The notes under the pieces were generated by a model. The model was not told the DNA's origin. It saw only the letters and a program-made list of their open reading frames with translations, and made no database searches. A stretch of DNA of 64,000 nucleotides from Adiantum capillus-veneris (lineage: Eukaryota > Streptophyta > Polypodiopsida > Polypodiales > Pteridaceae): assembly GCA_014529385.2 (NCBI GenBank), contig CM043950.1, positions 67,666,435-67,730,434 of the forward strand, in the 5' to 3' direction. Both the position numbers and the translations under genes were made by a program. Of the stretch, positions 23,840 through 36,700 are shown piece after piece. The number at the start of each line of letters is the position of its first letter. The stretch's first letter is position 1.

Positions 23840-25030
23840 TCTATGGTGCAGCTTATGGCTACGAGCTTCTTGAACCAAGGTATTCTTCTTTCTCTACTAG
23901 CACTGCACATAGTCACCATGGATTTTGACATCAATATGACTTTTGATTTCGAGCACCATATGCCCGATCTTCCCATAATGGCTCGCGGTCGGATACTCTC
24001 ACGAAGGGTATTCATGCACCTACGAGAGGAGATGACACTTACAAATTGCTTGATATTCAAGAATTTTGAGTACTTCAAGCACATATGTCTGTGATGAAAA
24101 AGAATTCTGCATCTTTGAATGAAAATGTTAGTAAAGTATCCACTTTAGTAGTGCAATTTATGCAGCAGCAAGCCAAGGGCTCTGTTGATACACATATGCT
24201 TGAGCACATAGCTAATCAGGGCCAAGGTACTCATGGTCATGGAAAAGGTCCCCCTTCAGACTTTCTACAATCTCTCACTCAAAAGGAGGTGGACAATTTG
24301 TTGAAAAATACAAAATCACTGACTTTCAAGGGAGAGGAAACAAAGCGCAATAAGGGTGTGATGAATATCTTTCTCAGCAAGTGGAAGGAATTCACGATCT
24401 ACGGCATACTTTGGATGCAATTAGGGCACTATAGACATGTCTGACATTGGAAGGCAAGGCCTATCAAGAACAAGAACATCATACCACAGACTTTGGCAGC
24501 CTTTGAGGCTGTATTTAGAAACAAATTTTTTCCACAAATGAGGCAGACAAAGATTTTTCAGCTTGGGATAAGTGCTCCATGCAACAACATAAATCATTGC
24601 TCAAATGTATCTTGGACTATCAAGATATCATCCTCAAGTTGGAAGGATTAACTACCTTTCAGCAAGTGCATGGATTTATCTACGGTTTAACACCATAGCT
24701 TAAGAAGCATGTCAAGATTTAGGATTCCAAAACACCTGAGGAGGCCATAGTACAAGCTCACATCCCACGATGATCCAGATGATAAGAAACCACATAGTAC
24801 TCACATGCTTGACAATACACACGGTAGTATATGCACATAGCATGGACACAATAAAAGAAAGTTTATAGTAGCCAACTGAGAGGCGGCGAAGAAACCCAAG
24901 GGGTCTAGAGGGTATCTCTCTATAGAGAATTTAAGAAGGGAAAAAAGGAAAAATTATATTTTCAATGCTCAAGAAGTGGCCATGGAAAAAAGGATTGTCC
25001 CCAAGGGAAAATCTGTTGCCTAGGGAAAGG
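23840..25030 (+). pseudogene. Ty3/gypsy Gag, plus strand, decayed
   Basis: The best open frame is 24085-24444 with LTQKEVDNLLKNTKSLTFKG and VMNIFLSKWKEF. Shifted frames continue with DLRHTLDAIR, LTLEGKAYQ, ILKLEGLTTFQQVHGFIYGL and KTPEEAIVQAH. A zinc-knuckle remnant YFQCSRSGHGKKDCPQ lies near 24957-25005. Its first Cys codon now reads Tyr (TAT for TGT), so zinc binding is lost. It is related to the minus-strand Gag at 18290-19473. Sequence after 25080 does not continue as protease. Confidence 0.7.
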
Positions 25031-25079
25031 TGAAAGTAGTGCACACGGTGCAGCTTGTAATGGAATTGATATTTTACTA

Positions 25080-25553
25080 TTTATTGCAGCTGACAGGTGG
25101 AAAAAGAATTAGCAACTAATGGACTATGTGAAAGGATATCGCATTTTATGTTTTTATTAATCAAGTGCTCTTTATGAGCTTTGGCCATTTATGACTAACC
25201 GACCAGTTTGTACTCACTTTGAGCATTCAAAAAATCTATAAGTAAATACATGCAAGAGGGAAATGCTCACTCATGCACGGGGGAAGATTGCACCTTGTGC
25301 TCGTGTCTTTCTTCTCTCCTCTCCTCTCCTCTCTCTCTGGTTGTGCCAATGTAGCACTCCTCTCTAGAAGGTGCATTTGCATTTGCTCTCTTGCTCTATC
25401 TCTCTTCGTGTCTCTCTCTACTCATGTATAGTATGGATTATGCATTGTGCAATTCATCAACTATGGAAGTTTATCTATTTATGGTTAGCAAAGTGCTATT
25501 TTGGGTATTTTGCAGGGCCACTACACTCTCGTTTGTAGCACTAGTATCAGAGC
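25080..25553 (+). repeat. LTR end and primer binding site of another element
   Basis: AGTATCAGAGC at 25543-25553 resembles the initiator tRNA-Met primer site. LTR-like sequence ending GTTTGTAGCA precedes it, with CTATAAGTAAATA near 25236 as a possible promoter. The left LTR boundary is not resolved. Confidence 0.45.
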
Positions 25554-26863
25554 ACAAGGCTACGCTCTTGGTAACAAATAATCAGAGAGATCTACAACTT
25601 GGCATCCGAGTAAAATTAGATCTTTTTGATCTTGCAATAGAGATAAGTACGACTACACATTTTTTAATTATTTCATTCAATTTTATTGTTTTCTCTCTCT
25701 CTCTCTCTCTTTGTTGTGGCAAAATCTGTGAAGACCTTAACAGTAATTTTTCATTAATCTATGATCAGTATAAGAGATCCGAGTAGAGAGTAGAAATAAC
25801 AATATTTTATATCATAAGTAAAGCCTAAACATTGCTAATATAGTGTTTAGCACTCCTATTACTACTAGTAATATTAATAATATCGATATATTTTTCTACG
25901 TATTTGATGAAGAGGAATTCTTAATTTGATTAGGGATGTGTATAGTAGATGATGAAGGAGGAGAAGAAGAGGAAGTGGAGATTTAACATTAAAAGAATAA
26001 TATCATGAGACCATTTAGCTTGCAAGGAAAGGGAAAAGAAGCGTATGAGGAGTAGGATCAGAGATACATATTGATGTAGGAATATTCCCCAAAATGGTGA
26101 TCTCTAGTCGAGGAAATTTGTCCTCGTGGAGACTATCCTCAGTACATATAATTGTGGCACTAATTCTGGCCCTTAAACTGACGAGCCAGTACAAAGACCA
26201 TGACATGGCACAACGTCCACACCTCGGCGACGAGTGACAACCGCCTCCGACATCGAGAGTTTTGCAGTACAACAGCAGTGCAAGGACGTAGCTGTGCATT
26301 GCAAAAAAAAAACGTCAAAGGAGTCGCTAGCTAACGATTGCAACCACGACTACCAACTGAGGGTGAGGGTGCAAGGGCGTCAAACTTACATCTGCAAACG
26401 GTCACAGCCTTCAATTAGAATTGTGTGTGTGGGTGAGTGGCTTGCAATGGTTGGTGTGCCACAACTGCATGTCGATTGAATGGTGGTGGCGGCAGCAGCC
26501 ACGTGACCTCAATTGGACGTCGGACATGTAGAGAGAGGTGATGGAGTATCATTGGTCAACCATTGCATCCATAACTTTTACGCCCCACTATCCTAGTTTG
26601 CCTACGTAACCTCATAGGCTCACATCTCTCTCTTTCGGCCAAATGAACAAGAGATTTTTATTCTCTAACACATTCGTTAGCGCATGCCAACCCGTAGGCT
26701 GCGTGCATGCAGCAACCACATTCTTCCAATAGCTCGAGCAACACCCTCATATTTTTTAGGGAGTGGAGTACAATTGAAGTGGGGGTGTGGTCTATGCATG
26801 CACCCACCCACTAAACTCTCTCTCTATCTCTCTATCTTATTCTCATGCATCCATCAAAGTTTC

Positions 26864-26865
<2 letters not shown>

Positions 26866-26911
<46 letters not shown>
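26866..26911. repeat. (CT)n microsatellite
   Basis: About 46 bp of CT. Confidence 0.95.
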
Positions 26912-26913
<2 letters not shown>

Positions 26914-27145
26914 TTTTCTTGCGGCACTAAAAGAAGCACACCCTCCAAACCACTACATGCAGGCCATTGCAAAAGTAAGAGAAAAAGGTTGTACAGGTTG
27001 TCTTTACCTCCGCCTTCAACTCACATCACTTTCAATTTGAGTGGTGGAGCATGGGTGATGCCATTCAACCGTCTTATTCTTGCTATCTCTCAAATTCTCC
27101 CTCACCTTTTTGTGTTCGGTATGTCATTGGCCTAGCTAGAAACCA

Positions 27146-27146
<1 letters not shown>

Positions 27147-27178
<32 letters not shown>
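27147..27178. repeat. (CA)n microsatellite
   Basis: About 32 bp of CA. Confidence 0.9.
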
Positions 27179-27357
27179 AGTTTTTGCCGCTTTCTTCTCT
27201 CTCTTTCTCTCAACGTAACATATATGGCATTTTTACAGAGGTCCCATGGCTATGACACCGAGCTCCCTGCTTCATTTGCAATACGCTTCCACTTTCACCT
27301 CGGCCAAGACATCTCCCCCCCATGGAACATTGATGGAAGCACTTACATGCTTTTCAT

Positions 27358-27361
<4 letters not shown>

Positions 27362-27394
<33 letters not shown>
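27362..27394. repeat. (CT)n microsatellite
   Basis: About 33 bp of CT. Confidence 0.95.
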
Positions 27395-27397
<3 letters not shown>

Positions 27398-27995
27398 CAC
27401 ACGACTGCATCAACGGTCTCAAACAGGTAGAATGAAGATCAAGGTGTTGGCATAGATGAAGTTAAGCCATTGTACCTGCTTTTGCACCTAAGAAGACCGA
27501 TGATAGCGGAGCGTTAAATCAGTCACTTGGAATAAAGGAAGCAATTGCAGAGATGAACAAAGGGAAAATAAGGCTTCAACTTACAAAACCAGTCACGTGG
27601 CCCCCCTTGATTTGGGGTGTTGTTTGCGGTGTGCAACATCTGACATTGGATTAGATCCACACGGACACTGTCAAAGATCTTTAGCGACAACGGGAGCCAA
27701 AGACTCTCTCTTTTCTTTGTCCTTCTCCCCCAGTATGACTGTGTATAGAAGGAACATTGTTGAAGCTCCTCACCGACTGCTACAATACTTTCTGCGACCA
27801 TGGCTGCTGCAGCGCATCCTTGGGCATCGACGATGATTTCTTTAGTCTTTCACTTTACTTCATTTTATTTTGTACCCAAACATTGTATTAGATCCATAAG
27901 GCTTGTATCAGTTGGTCCCATAGGCCCTTAGAATACGACATTTCATTTCATTTCTCTCCTACCCTTCCCAATTCAACTCCTTACCACGGCAAACA

Positions 27996-28910
27996 TTGAC
28001 GAAGCTCTTCAGCGACGAGTGGTACAATACAAGAAGAAGAAAACGGATGTCAAATGAATTCATCAACAGCTACAAAGGACGTGTGAAATATTTTTGCTTG
28101 TCTCAAACGGGAAAGACAGTGAAAGAGGTGCTCATTGAGCATGCATATATGCACTCCGAACTACGACTACAACAGTCACCTTTGGGGTTTCCTGCTCATA
28201 GACCAAACTGTGTGACTACTATATTGCTAAAAAGTCTTTAAAGATCCTTCAAGTTATTTTGTTGACTATTTCTTGTAACCATTCTCTTATCTTTTGTTTT
28301 TGCAGATATTTATCCTTCTAACAAAGAAGATTGGCAACCAGTTGAGTGCATAATTGGTATTTTTGATGCTTTTCATGCTTTGGTGGGAGAACTTATGTAC
28401 AGAATTAGTGCGAGAAGAGCTCTCGCAGAGAGGGGAGTTTTCTTTTACGACTACTTTTACAACGCCCCTTGCTCTGTCCATGGATTTGGCACTTTGAAAC
28501 CTTTCCCTCTTCCCCAACAAGATTCCCCAAAGTGGCCAGTTCCAACTTCAGAAACCTCTGAGTGTTTTAGGCTCAAGCTTCATCAGGAAATTTTGAAGTG
28601 TTTGCGACCAAACATTGCAAGCAGGCAAGTACGAGTCAGTCTATTTATGCCATTACATGTCTTTAAAGATTTCTTCCACGATGAGGAGGTTAGAAAAACA
28701 GAAACCATGTTCATCTGCAAATCCCAAACTTGCCTTGATTTTTTGGATGATAATTGGGATGTCAGTGATTCTGAAGGCATTTTGTGCAAAGTTGACAAGC
28801 GCTTGGTTGTGTGCAAGTGTATGATAGCATCACATAATTTTATAGTTTCTTTCTACTACATGAGGTGGCATCAAGTGAATGGTCAGTTAGTAGCTATGGA
28901 TCAAGATTAA
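27996..28910 (+). CDS. Spliced gene of unknown function
   Basis: Exon 1 may start at the ATG at 27996 (MTKLFSDEWYNTRRRKRMSN) and run to about 28230. A clear 3' splice site, TTTTGTTTTTGCAG at 28292-28305, opens a second exon that reads IYPSNKEDWQPVECIIGIFD, then VGELMYRISARRALAERGVF and RVSLFMPLHVFKDFFHDEE, and ends WHQVNGQLVAMDQD with TAA at 28908. The second exon is uninterrupted over about 200 codons with protein-like composition. I recognise no domain. The neighbour on the right is the Ulp1/H3-like block on the opposite strand, so the two converge. It could be a host gene fragment or a transposon cargo gene. Confidence 0.5.
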
Positions 28911-29441
28911 GTGACAATGCTTTTAATCCCTTGATGTCCATCGAGATATGGTTTTCAAATTATTTGCTTACAGTTGTTGTGGTCAGATCAAATGTCACTT
29001 TAAGACAGGTTTGAGAGGATCTGTTAAATGAGTCCGATCTCAATTTGCCTTCAAAATTTGTTTTCAAGTGTAACATGCGAAAGGTACTAAGCTACATGTA
29101 TTACTTTTATACGTTGATGTTTCTATCGTGCTCATTTATCCCAATGTCTTATCGCGTACGTTGCATTGCAGGTACCTCACAGACAAGAAAATACGACTCT
29201 TTGTGTACAGATTACCAGCGGACAGACTTGAAATAGTGAACTAACTGTACACAATGATTCAAATACTATTCTCAAAGATTACTCGACAAAGGCAACTCTC
29301 TACATTACCAAACACCATTGGATCCTCACTCTCCCATTTTTTTGGAAAGTTGTACACAACATTTTGTAAACTTTGAACCATAATCAAAACAAAAGTCAAA
29401 TTTCGATCCACTGCTTGTAATCAATTTGTCAAAAGTACATT
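28911..29441. other. Intergenic region between convergent genes
   Basis: AT-rich with only short frames; nothing recognised. Confidence 0.5.
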
Positions 29442-30700
29442 TCATACTCTCTTTCTAATCTTGTGCGTGCGGTGATATGGGGGCTGTTGGTTGAGGTTGA
29501 GGAGAGGTGGTGGCTTGGGGGTTTGGGGGCTCTGGAGCTGGTTCATGAGTAGGAGAGGTGCTGGGTGGGGGGTTTGGGGGCTCTGGAGTTGCTTCATGAG
29601 CAGGAGAGGTGCTGGGTGGGGGGTTTGAGGGTTCTGGAGCTGTTTCTTGAGGACGAGAGCTGGTGGGAGCTTGGGTTGGGGAGGCATCTGGGGAGATATT
29701 GATATGTGCTTGTGTTGGTATGGCAGACAAGGGGTATCTTGTCGGCGGAGGCCTAGGTGTGGGTCTTGGTGCTGGCGGGAAAAAGCATCACGTGCTCCGT
29801 CTGGACGCATGGTCGCGTAATTAATCAAGTTTTTAATCATTCTGTTTCTAAACGAAGAAACATCAGCCTTTGAATAATCTGCCAAATTTCTTACCTGTGT
29901 TAAGAACATCATGTTTATTAACATAGACACTAACTTATTAAGATACAAATCTGTAAACGAGTGTCAAATGCTTACACTTCTACGACTTCCATCAAGCATG
30001 ATCCCTAACAAAATTTCTGCATTGATTAAGACCCTCCATCCACAAGAGTAGGCATCATCCTGCATAGGGACTTTGCAACTAATAATTGTAAGATTATCAT
30101 ATATCTGCTCTTGCGTTAAAGCTTCAAGAGCATACACAAGCTTCCGAACAGAACTACGCAAAATACATGAGATGTCGAACAAAATACAAAACCTCTTACC
30201 TATGTACTTCACCATGAAATCCATGGGATGAATTAGCAAGGTAGAACTAGTTTCGTTCAAGGTGTAAGAGAACAAGACTCCAATGAGCGCTGTTACAAAT
30301 AAACATAAGAAAAACATATGTCATCACAAAAAATTAGAGTTCAAGATAAAATAATTTTACTATTGAAAACATTGCGTACCCTTCATGATAAGCCAGAACA
30401 AAACATTTTGTCGTCTCCATGTTCACTGACTGGAACCAGTCAACTACTTCCACTAAAGATGTATTCTCGGCCGTCAAAACGACCGAGAGGTTCGAGTCAA
30501 GGATGTCGACATCATTTTGCATATTCCAAGGCAAATTTGAAACTACAAAACTGTAAAGAAATTCGTGTCATACAAAATTCAATATATTAAAAGAATTTAT
30601 TGTGAAAAAAAGAATAGCACGCACCAAAGCAAGCAATTGATGATTGAGTTTGTGAGTTCCCTCGTCTGGTTTTGTAAAATTTCAATCTCGTGGGGGTGAT
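29442..30700 (-). CDS. Ulp1-like (C48) cysteine protease, multi-exon, with proline-rich tail
   Basis: The minus strand carries several open blocks separated by likely short introns: ITPTRLKFYKTRRGN (about 30690-30640); ILDSNLSVVLTAENTSLVEV then DWFQSVNMETTKCF (about 30510-30390); LIHPMDFMVKYI before a GTAAGAGG donor; RKLVYALEALTQEQIYDNL; and VPMQDDAYSCGWRVLINAEI. The last block holds the Gln...CysGly pair typical of Ulp1/SENP proteases, which remove SUMO or related tags; the Cys codon is at 30042-30044. A final block, DYSKADVSSFRNRMIKNLIN, leads into a proline-rich tail with a 51-bp repeat, ending at 29442. The His and Asp of the triad are less certain. Plant MULE and CACTA elements often carry such domains. 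The block starts about 20 bp after the stop of the H3-like ORF on the same strand. Confidence 0.55.
29521..29673 (-). repeat. 51-bp coding minisatellite, three copies
   Basis: Units start GTTTGGGGGCTCTGG at 29521 and 29572 and GTTTGAGGGTTCTGG at 29623, exactly 51 bp apart. On the minus strand they encode 17-residue proline-rich units in two open frames (PEPPNPPPSTSP or QSPQTPHPAPLL). Confidence 0.9.
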
Positions 30701-30722
30701 AGGAAAAATAAAGAATGCGTCC

Positions 30723-31441
30723 CTACACAGGAAGGCCAACATGGAAATAGGGAAACAGCAATGACAAATCATCAGCGTTGGCGTCGCTGATGGCATCTGC
30801 CATTTGTTCCTCCATCATCTCAGGGCATAACTTCTCCAATCTTTCACTATCGTCTTCTATTGTGTCCCGCTCGGTGTTGAGACGGGTGTTGTATCGATGC
30901 ATTTGTGTAGACACTTCATGAACTTTGATGTTGTCAATAGGTGGTATTCTAAGAATATTGTCCATCTTTCGGTCTGAAATACCGGCAGGCGATATTGTTT
31001 TGCCATACGTGAACCTGAGAAGGCAAAGTGCGTTGATGTCTCGCGGCATCAATGTTGCCCTATGGGCGTGGGCCGAGAGAATGTAGCTATCCTGGAAAAT
31101 CTCTACAAAAAAATCCTCGGCGGCCTCGTGCAAGCACCCCATTGCACTTCGAGACCACCGAAAATTCAGGTTGTGTTGCTTGCAAATCTCGCGAACAACT
31201 CTTTGGAATGGCAGTTTAGGTATTGCCAATGAAATGTGCTTTTGGAGCTTACGAAGTTCGAGTAGAACGCTCCTATTCTGCTCGTATCTTCTTCTTCGTA
31301 TTGTTGCCCATATAACTGTGGCATGGTCTTGCCCGGAATCACCTGCGATGTTGACGGTTTCACTGCAGACGAGCTAGCCTAGCCCTGCGGACCAGACTGA
31401 CCATGATAAACCTTCCTTGTTGTTTGCTTTGGGCGGGCCAT
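30723..31441 (-). CDS. Divergent histone H3-like protein with C-terminal extension
   Basis: The ATG at 31441 gives MARPKQTTRK, close to the canonical H3 start MARTKQTARK. The histone fold follows in another frame: LLELRKLQKHISLAIPKLPF, QRVVREICKQHN, RWSRSAMGCLHEAAEDFFVE and AHAHRATLMPRDINALCLL. Hand alignment to plant H3 gives about 38 identities over 86 positions with no gap, including loop 1, which CENH3 proteins usually lengthen. Canonical H3 ends soon after this point; here about 75 acidic, helix-like residues follow (KMDNILRIPPIDNIKVHEVS, then LEKLCPEMMEEQMADAISD) to the stop at 30723. The N-tail has an in-frame TAG at 31379-31381 and a frame change before the fold, so it is either damaged or spliced in a way I cannot confirm. 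The fold part is uninterrupted. An Ulp1-like block follows directly. Confidence 0.8.
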
Positions 31442-31550
31442 GACCTGAACGAGGAGAATGCGAGGAAATATGAAAATGTGGATGTGGGTAAAAACGCAGA
31501 GTGACTAGAGACACTTCGGAAAAAACGATGAGAAAAAAGGGGGGGGGGTG

Positions 31551-31556
31551 TTTATA
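31551..31556 (-). promoter_or_regulatory. Possible TATA box for the H3-like gene
   Basis: The minus strand reads AATATAAACACC about 110 bp upstream of the ATG at 31441, next to a poly-C run. Confidence 0.45.
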
Positions 31557-31689
31557 TTAGCGAAATAAGTATAATCACATCTTAATCATGAGAAGAGGCG
31601 GCTGCATTAATCATGACATTGCGAGGTATGATGGGAAGCGTGCGAGCATAATGATTATGCGCCACATGGCACACTGGGAGTCAACGTGA

Positions 31690-32074
31690 TATTGGTGGTG
31701 CCGAAATTAGTGGCAGTGCCTATTTGCGGTGTGGCACGACGAGGAAAGAAGCGCCCCAACGGGTTGCCCTAGCAACAACGATATGTCGCAGCACAACGCG
31801 AGGAGGCGGATCTTGATGGTTCCGAATTGCAGTGTTCGCGTTGTGGCAAGACAAAATGTTGTCGCGTCAAAACGCGATAAGTAAGGTCCTGGTTAGTTTG
31901 ACCACAAGTATCGAGCTGTGGCGAGACAAAAAGACGTCGTGTCACAATACGATACGGGGCGTTCCTGAGTACTCTAGATTGGCCATATCACGTTATGACG
32001 CAACAACAAGATGTCGCGCCAAAATGCGATAGCGGTGCTTTTGTGGAGTGGCGGCACCAGTTTCGCGTTGTGGC
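31690..32074 (+). repeat. 76-bp minisatellite, left part
   Basis: Units share TTGTGGCGAGACAA, then GTCGCGCCAAAATGCGATA. Unit starts at 31841, 31916, 31993 and 32069 give a 75-77 bp period, with more diverged units upstream. The array is broken at 32074 by the CACTA element and resumes at 39803. Confidence 0.85.
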
Positions 32075-32345
32075 CACTACAAGAGGCTCTTCATATTAGC
32101 GACGCTCACACAGCGACGCTTAAAAAAAAAAATTCCCGGCGTCGCTATGAGCGTCGCTATAAGCGTCGCTATGAGCGTCGCAAATTTACAAAGAAATTTG
32201 CGACGCTCATAGCGACGCTTATAGCGACGCTCATAGTGACGCTTATAGCGACGCCAGCTGGGGTAAAAAAAATAATCGAGCGCGCCCAAAAACTCAGATC
32301 TCAGATCTGAGTTTTTCGGCGCCCTCAAGCAAAGAGCAGGTAACG

Positions 32346-32434
<89 letters not shown>

Positions 32435-32554
32435 AGAGGAAGGAGAGCCAGGTATGCTCCTTCCCTCTCCTCATTCTCATGTTCCCTTCCCCTCTTTCTC
32501 TCTCCCTCTCTCTCTCTCTCTCTCACACACACATACACACACACACATAGTGTT

Positions 32555-32602
<48 letters not shown>

Positions 32603-33755
32603 TGCAAAAACGCACACACATACATAAACAAAGAATGCACACACACATTGAGAGAGAAAAAGAGAGAGAGAGCATGCATAAACAAAAAACGCACGCATTG
32701 AGAGAGGAAAAGAGAGAGAGAACATGCATAAACAAAAAACGCACACATTGAGAGAGGAAAAGAGAAAGAAAACATGCATACGATCCAAAAAAACGCACAC
32801 ACATTGAGAGAGAAAGAAAGAGAAACTAAGGGAGCGTCGTAGGAAACTAATTAAAATTAAAAGACCTAAAGATCTAGCCGACGAGGAGTTGAACTGAAGA
32901 CCTATTATTCAAGAGAGAAATGGCATAATCAATCTATCATACTTGGCATGGGTGATAGAAAGGTTATACCATTTATCTCTTTTTATTGGCACACACATCC
33001 ACACACGCGCACACACACAGGAAGAAGAGAGTTATAACGTCGTAGGAAACTATCTTAAAAGACGTTAAAGATTAGGTTATATGTAGACTTACATTAAATT
33101 AGATTTAGGTTTATTTTTAACTAGATTTACGTTTATTTAAGCTAGATTTAGATTTACGTTATATTAGATTAGATGCGGGTCTCCATAGACTGCGATGCCT
33201 GCATGAAGCGGGTGAAGACAGCCCTCAATGGAATATAGGGTATTGCTGCCTTCACTCATGGTGGGCTCCGTCGATCCAAAAGTACTGGTGAAATGTCTTC
33301 AGAAGATAGGGAAGAAGGTGGATCTTCAGGGCGGCAAGAGTCACTACATCCCCGACACAATGACCATCTAGACAACCTCTAGTCATTAGACTTACGTTAA
33401 ATTAGATTTAGCTTTATTTTTAGTTAGATTTACGTTTATTTAGATTTACGCTTATTTACGTTAGATCGAGTCCACGCAAGAATTACTTACGGTTTAGGGT
33501 TTAGAGTTAGACGAACAGTGAAAAGATCTACTGTGAAAAGATGTTAAGATGAAGTGAAGTGCTACAGCTAGAGAAGAGGCAAAGGGATTTTGTCCACTAC
33601 ATGCAGTATCATGTAGACGTGGGTGTCTAGATTTCTTGTACCCACAAATATAGGTATTGACCAATAAAGACGAGATTATAACCCGGTGGTTCTGATCTCC
33701 GTGCACCTCTAGACCGAGGTGTGCGGGGATTGGACATGACTAGAGAATGTGAGGT

Positions 33756-33795
<40 letters not shown>

Positions 33796-36700
33796 GACGA
33801 AGAATGCCAATAGAATATTAAATTTTTTGTCCAGGTTATAAGTTTTTTATCCTCATTATGAGTAGCGACGAGGATGTGGGACCGTCCAACCGAAACACCT
33901 ATCTCTCAACGAGGGTCTTATGTCCTTGTAATCAATGCAAGCATGCTGTGCGACGGACAAGACGTGTTTCTTTGCAGCACGTTCGCGAATTTGGCGAGTT
34001 CGATCCATCTATTATAGATCGAGTTGTTGCCAATTATAACTCGTCGGACTCTGACGCTGGCCAACAAGCAGCAATCTTGCAACCCAATAGACGTATTCGC
34101 AGGCGCTTTGGTCAAGCAGCATATGTGAGGCCACAAGATGTAGCCTCTGACAGCTCGGGGGATGATCATGCAGAGCACATTCCCAACGAGGCAATGTTTG
34201 AGCCCGAGATTGATGAAATGATCGAGACGATCATGGATTCAGAAAGGCTTATCTATGATGATATGAAAAGTGAAGCCGATACATCATTGTATAATGGAGC
34301 ACGTATGTCTAGATTGAAAGCACTCCTGGTTCTTCTCAACATGCAGGCAAAGTTTGGATGGAGTGACACTAGCGTCACAGCGCTTTTCAGGTGATCTATT
34401 ACAATTAGTTTACTTTAATAGAACTCTAAATGTATAATGATCTGATAGATTTTTACACGACTGTATCATATTTTTATGTTGTGTAGATTGCTGAAAGAGC
34501 ACATTCTACCAGCTGACAATGTGATGCCAGATTCCCGAGATGAAGCAAGAAAGATTTTGCGAAACTTGGGGATGGATTACAATTCTATCCACGCTTGTCC
34601 TAATGACTGCATTCTTTTCAGAGGGGAATACACAGACATGGAGAAGTGTCCGAAATGTGATTCCGAAAGATATCGAGTAGATCTCCACGGGACAAAAATT
34701 CCACAAAAGGTTTTGCGACATTTTCCTTTGCTTCCTCGCATCAAGCATTTCTTCGAATGTAAGTCCATGGCCGCCCTAGCATCATGGCATGAGGAGAATA
34801 AATCTTCGGATGGTGTGCTACGAATTCCTGCAGATTGCGCAGCCTGGAAACATATAGATGGAACATGGTCGGATTTTGCCAGGGAAGCTCGAAATTTGCG
34901 CTTAGGCCTGGCAATGGATGGCGTAAATCCATTTGGTCAAAGATCAACATCTTACAGTGTATGGCCCGTTGTCATCGTCAACTACAACATTCCCCCGTGG
35001 TTGACTACGAAGAAGGGGCACCTATGGCTAAGCTTGATTGTGCCAGGGTGATATAAAGTGGGGAATATGGATGTGTATCTTCGTCCACTATTGGAAGAGC
35101 TACAACAATTGTGGATTGGCATAGAGGTGGTGGATATGAGCCGACACACAGGACGACGGAATGCTTTGATCAGAGGTATTCTAATGTGGACCATGCATGA
35201 CTATCCCGGGCTAACAGAATGCTCAGGTGATCTATTGACACTCCTCTCTCAGACACTGTAAATCTTGTTTTTCCCCATAGTTGATCTATTATCATGTGTA
35301 TACATGCAGGGCTTCAAACAAGCGGATACAGAGCATGTGTCACATGTGGACCTAGACTGAATGCACGTAGGGCACCCTCACTGAAGAAGCAAATCTACGA
35401 AGGTCATCAAGCGTATCTTCCGGAGAATCATGTGTTACGCGACGGCTTTTTGGGAAGAGAGCCACCAAGGATGTCTGCACAAGCATGGTTAGAGCAGAAG
35501 GAGATGTGCGATGACGGATTGCCTCCAGGGATGAAGAGACTATCTCTATGGTACGAGTTACCATACTGGCCCCGACTCGTGATCAATCACTTGCTCGATC
35601 CAATGCACATATTCAAGAATGTGGGTAATCTACTATGGGACCATTTGACCGGCAAGAAAGATACTTTGGGAGCCAGAGTTGACCTTAGAAATGTGGATCG
35701 TATGGAGCAATATTGGCCGCAAACAGCGTCTGATGGATCGATAAAACTTCCTAAAGCACCATGGATTTTCACAGGAGCCCAAGAACGCAAAGTAAAAGAG
35801 GCCATTCGATCTTTGCGGACCCCCACTGGCGTAATGCACTCGCTCCGAACGTGTTTTACTAAAGAAGGAAAGCTTACCGGTTTGAAGTCACACGATTGGC
35901 ATAAAATGTGTCAGGTACGTTCATAGTGGACTTTAATATCATTGCATAAAATGTGGACTTTAATATCATTGCTGCACATACTTTACAGTTTATTTTACCG
36001 GTTGCCATTGAGGGATGTTTGTCTCTCGACATCCGTAACACAATCTACAAACTTGCAAAGCTGGTGCAATGGATCTCACAAAAGGAGATCAACGTAGACT
36101 CCATACCATTCGCCAAACTAAATGCTGCGGAGCTTGTGTGCATGTTTGAGAAACATTTTCCTACTACAATGCTAACCATTCAGGTGCATCTTCTTATTCA
36201 CATAGTTGATGAGGTGGAAATAGCTGGCACAGTTCATTCCAGATGGATGTTCTTCTTAGAGCGTTTCATGAAAACGCTTAAGGGATATGTGCGTCAAAAG
36301 GCACGTCCGGAGGGTAGCATGGCAGAAGGTTGGTTGGTATCAGAGTCCCTAGTGTACATTGGAGAGTGGCTAGATGGATTTGATAAATCCCGGGACACGC
36401 TATGGCGAACCATAGATGATGAGCGCATATCTGGGATTGTCATGTGCAATCTCGGTGTTGAGAAGAAGATGACGGAAGATCTAGAGGCTAAAATCAACCG
36501 ATTTTGCATGCTTCACAATCCAGTGATGCAAAAGTGGATTTCACAATATGAGGATGCAAAGCAAGAGCGACAAAGGGCACGAATCGAGTGGAGACGGGGA
36601 AGACGACCACCGATGCACTATCCAGCGGTTCTGGAGAGCCTACCAACCTTCATGAGCTTAAGATGGTTGCACAACCAATTGAAAAGCGCACGACAATGCG

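Larger units (their letters stand above)
25554..27995. other. No gene recognised; three microsatellites
   Basis: About 2.4 kb without recognisable domains. It contains (TC)n at 26866-26911, (CA)n at 27147-27178 and (CT)n at 27362-27394, listed separately. Confidence 0.5.
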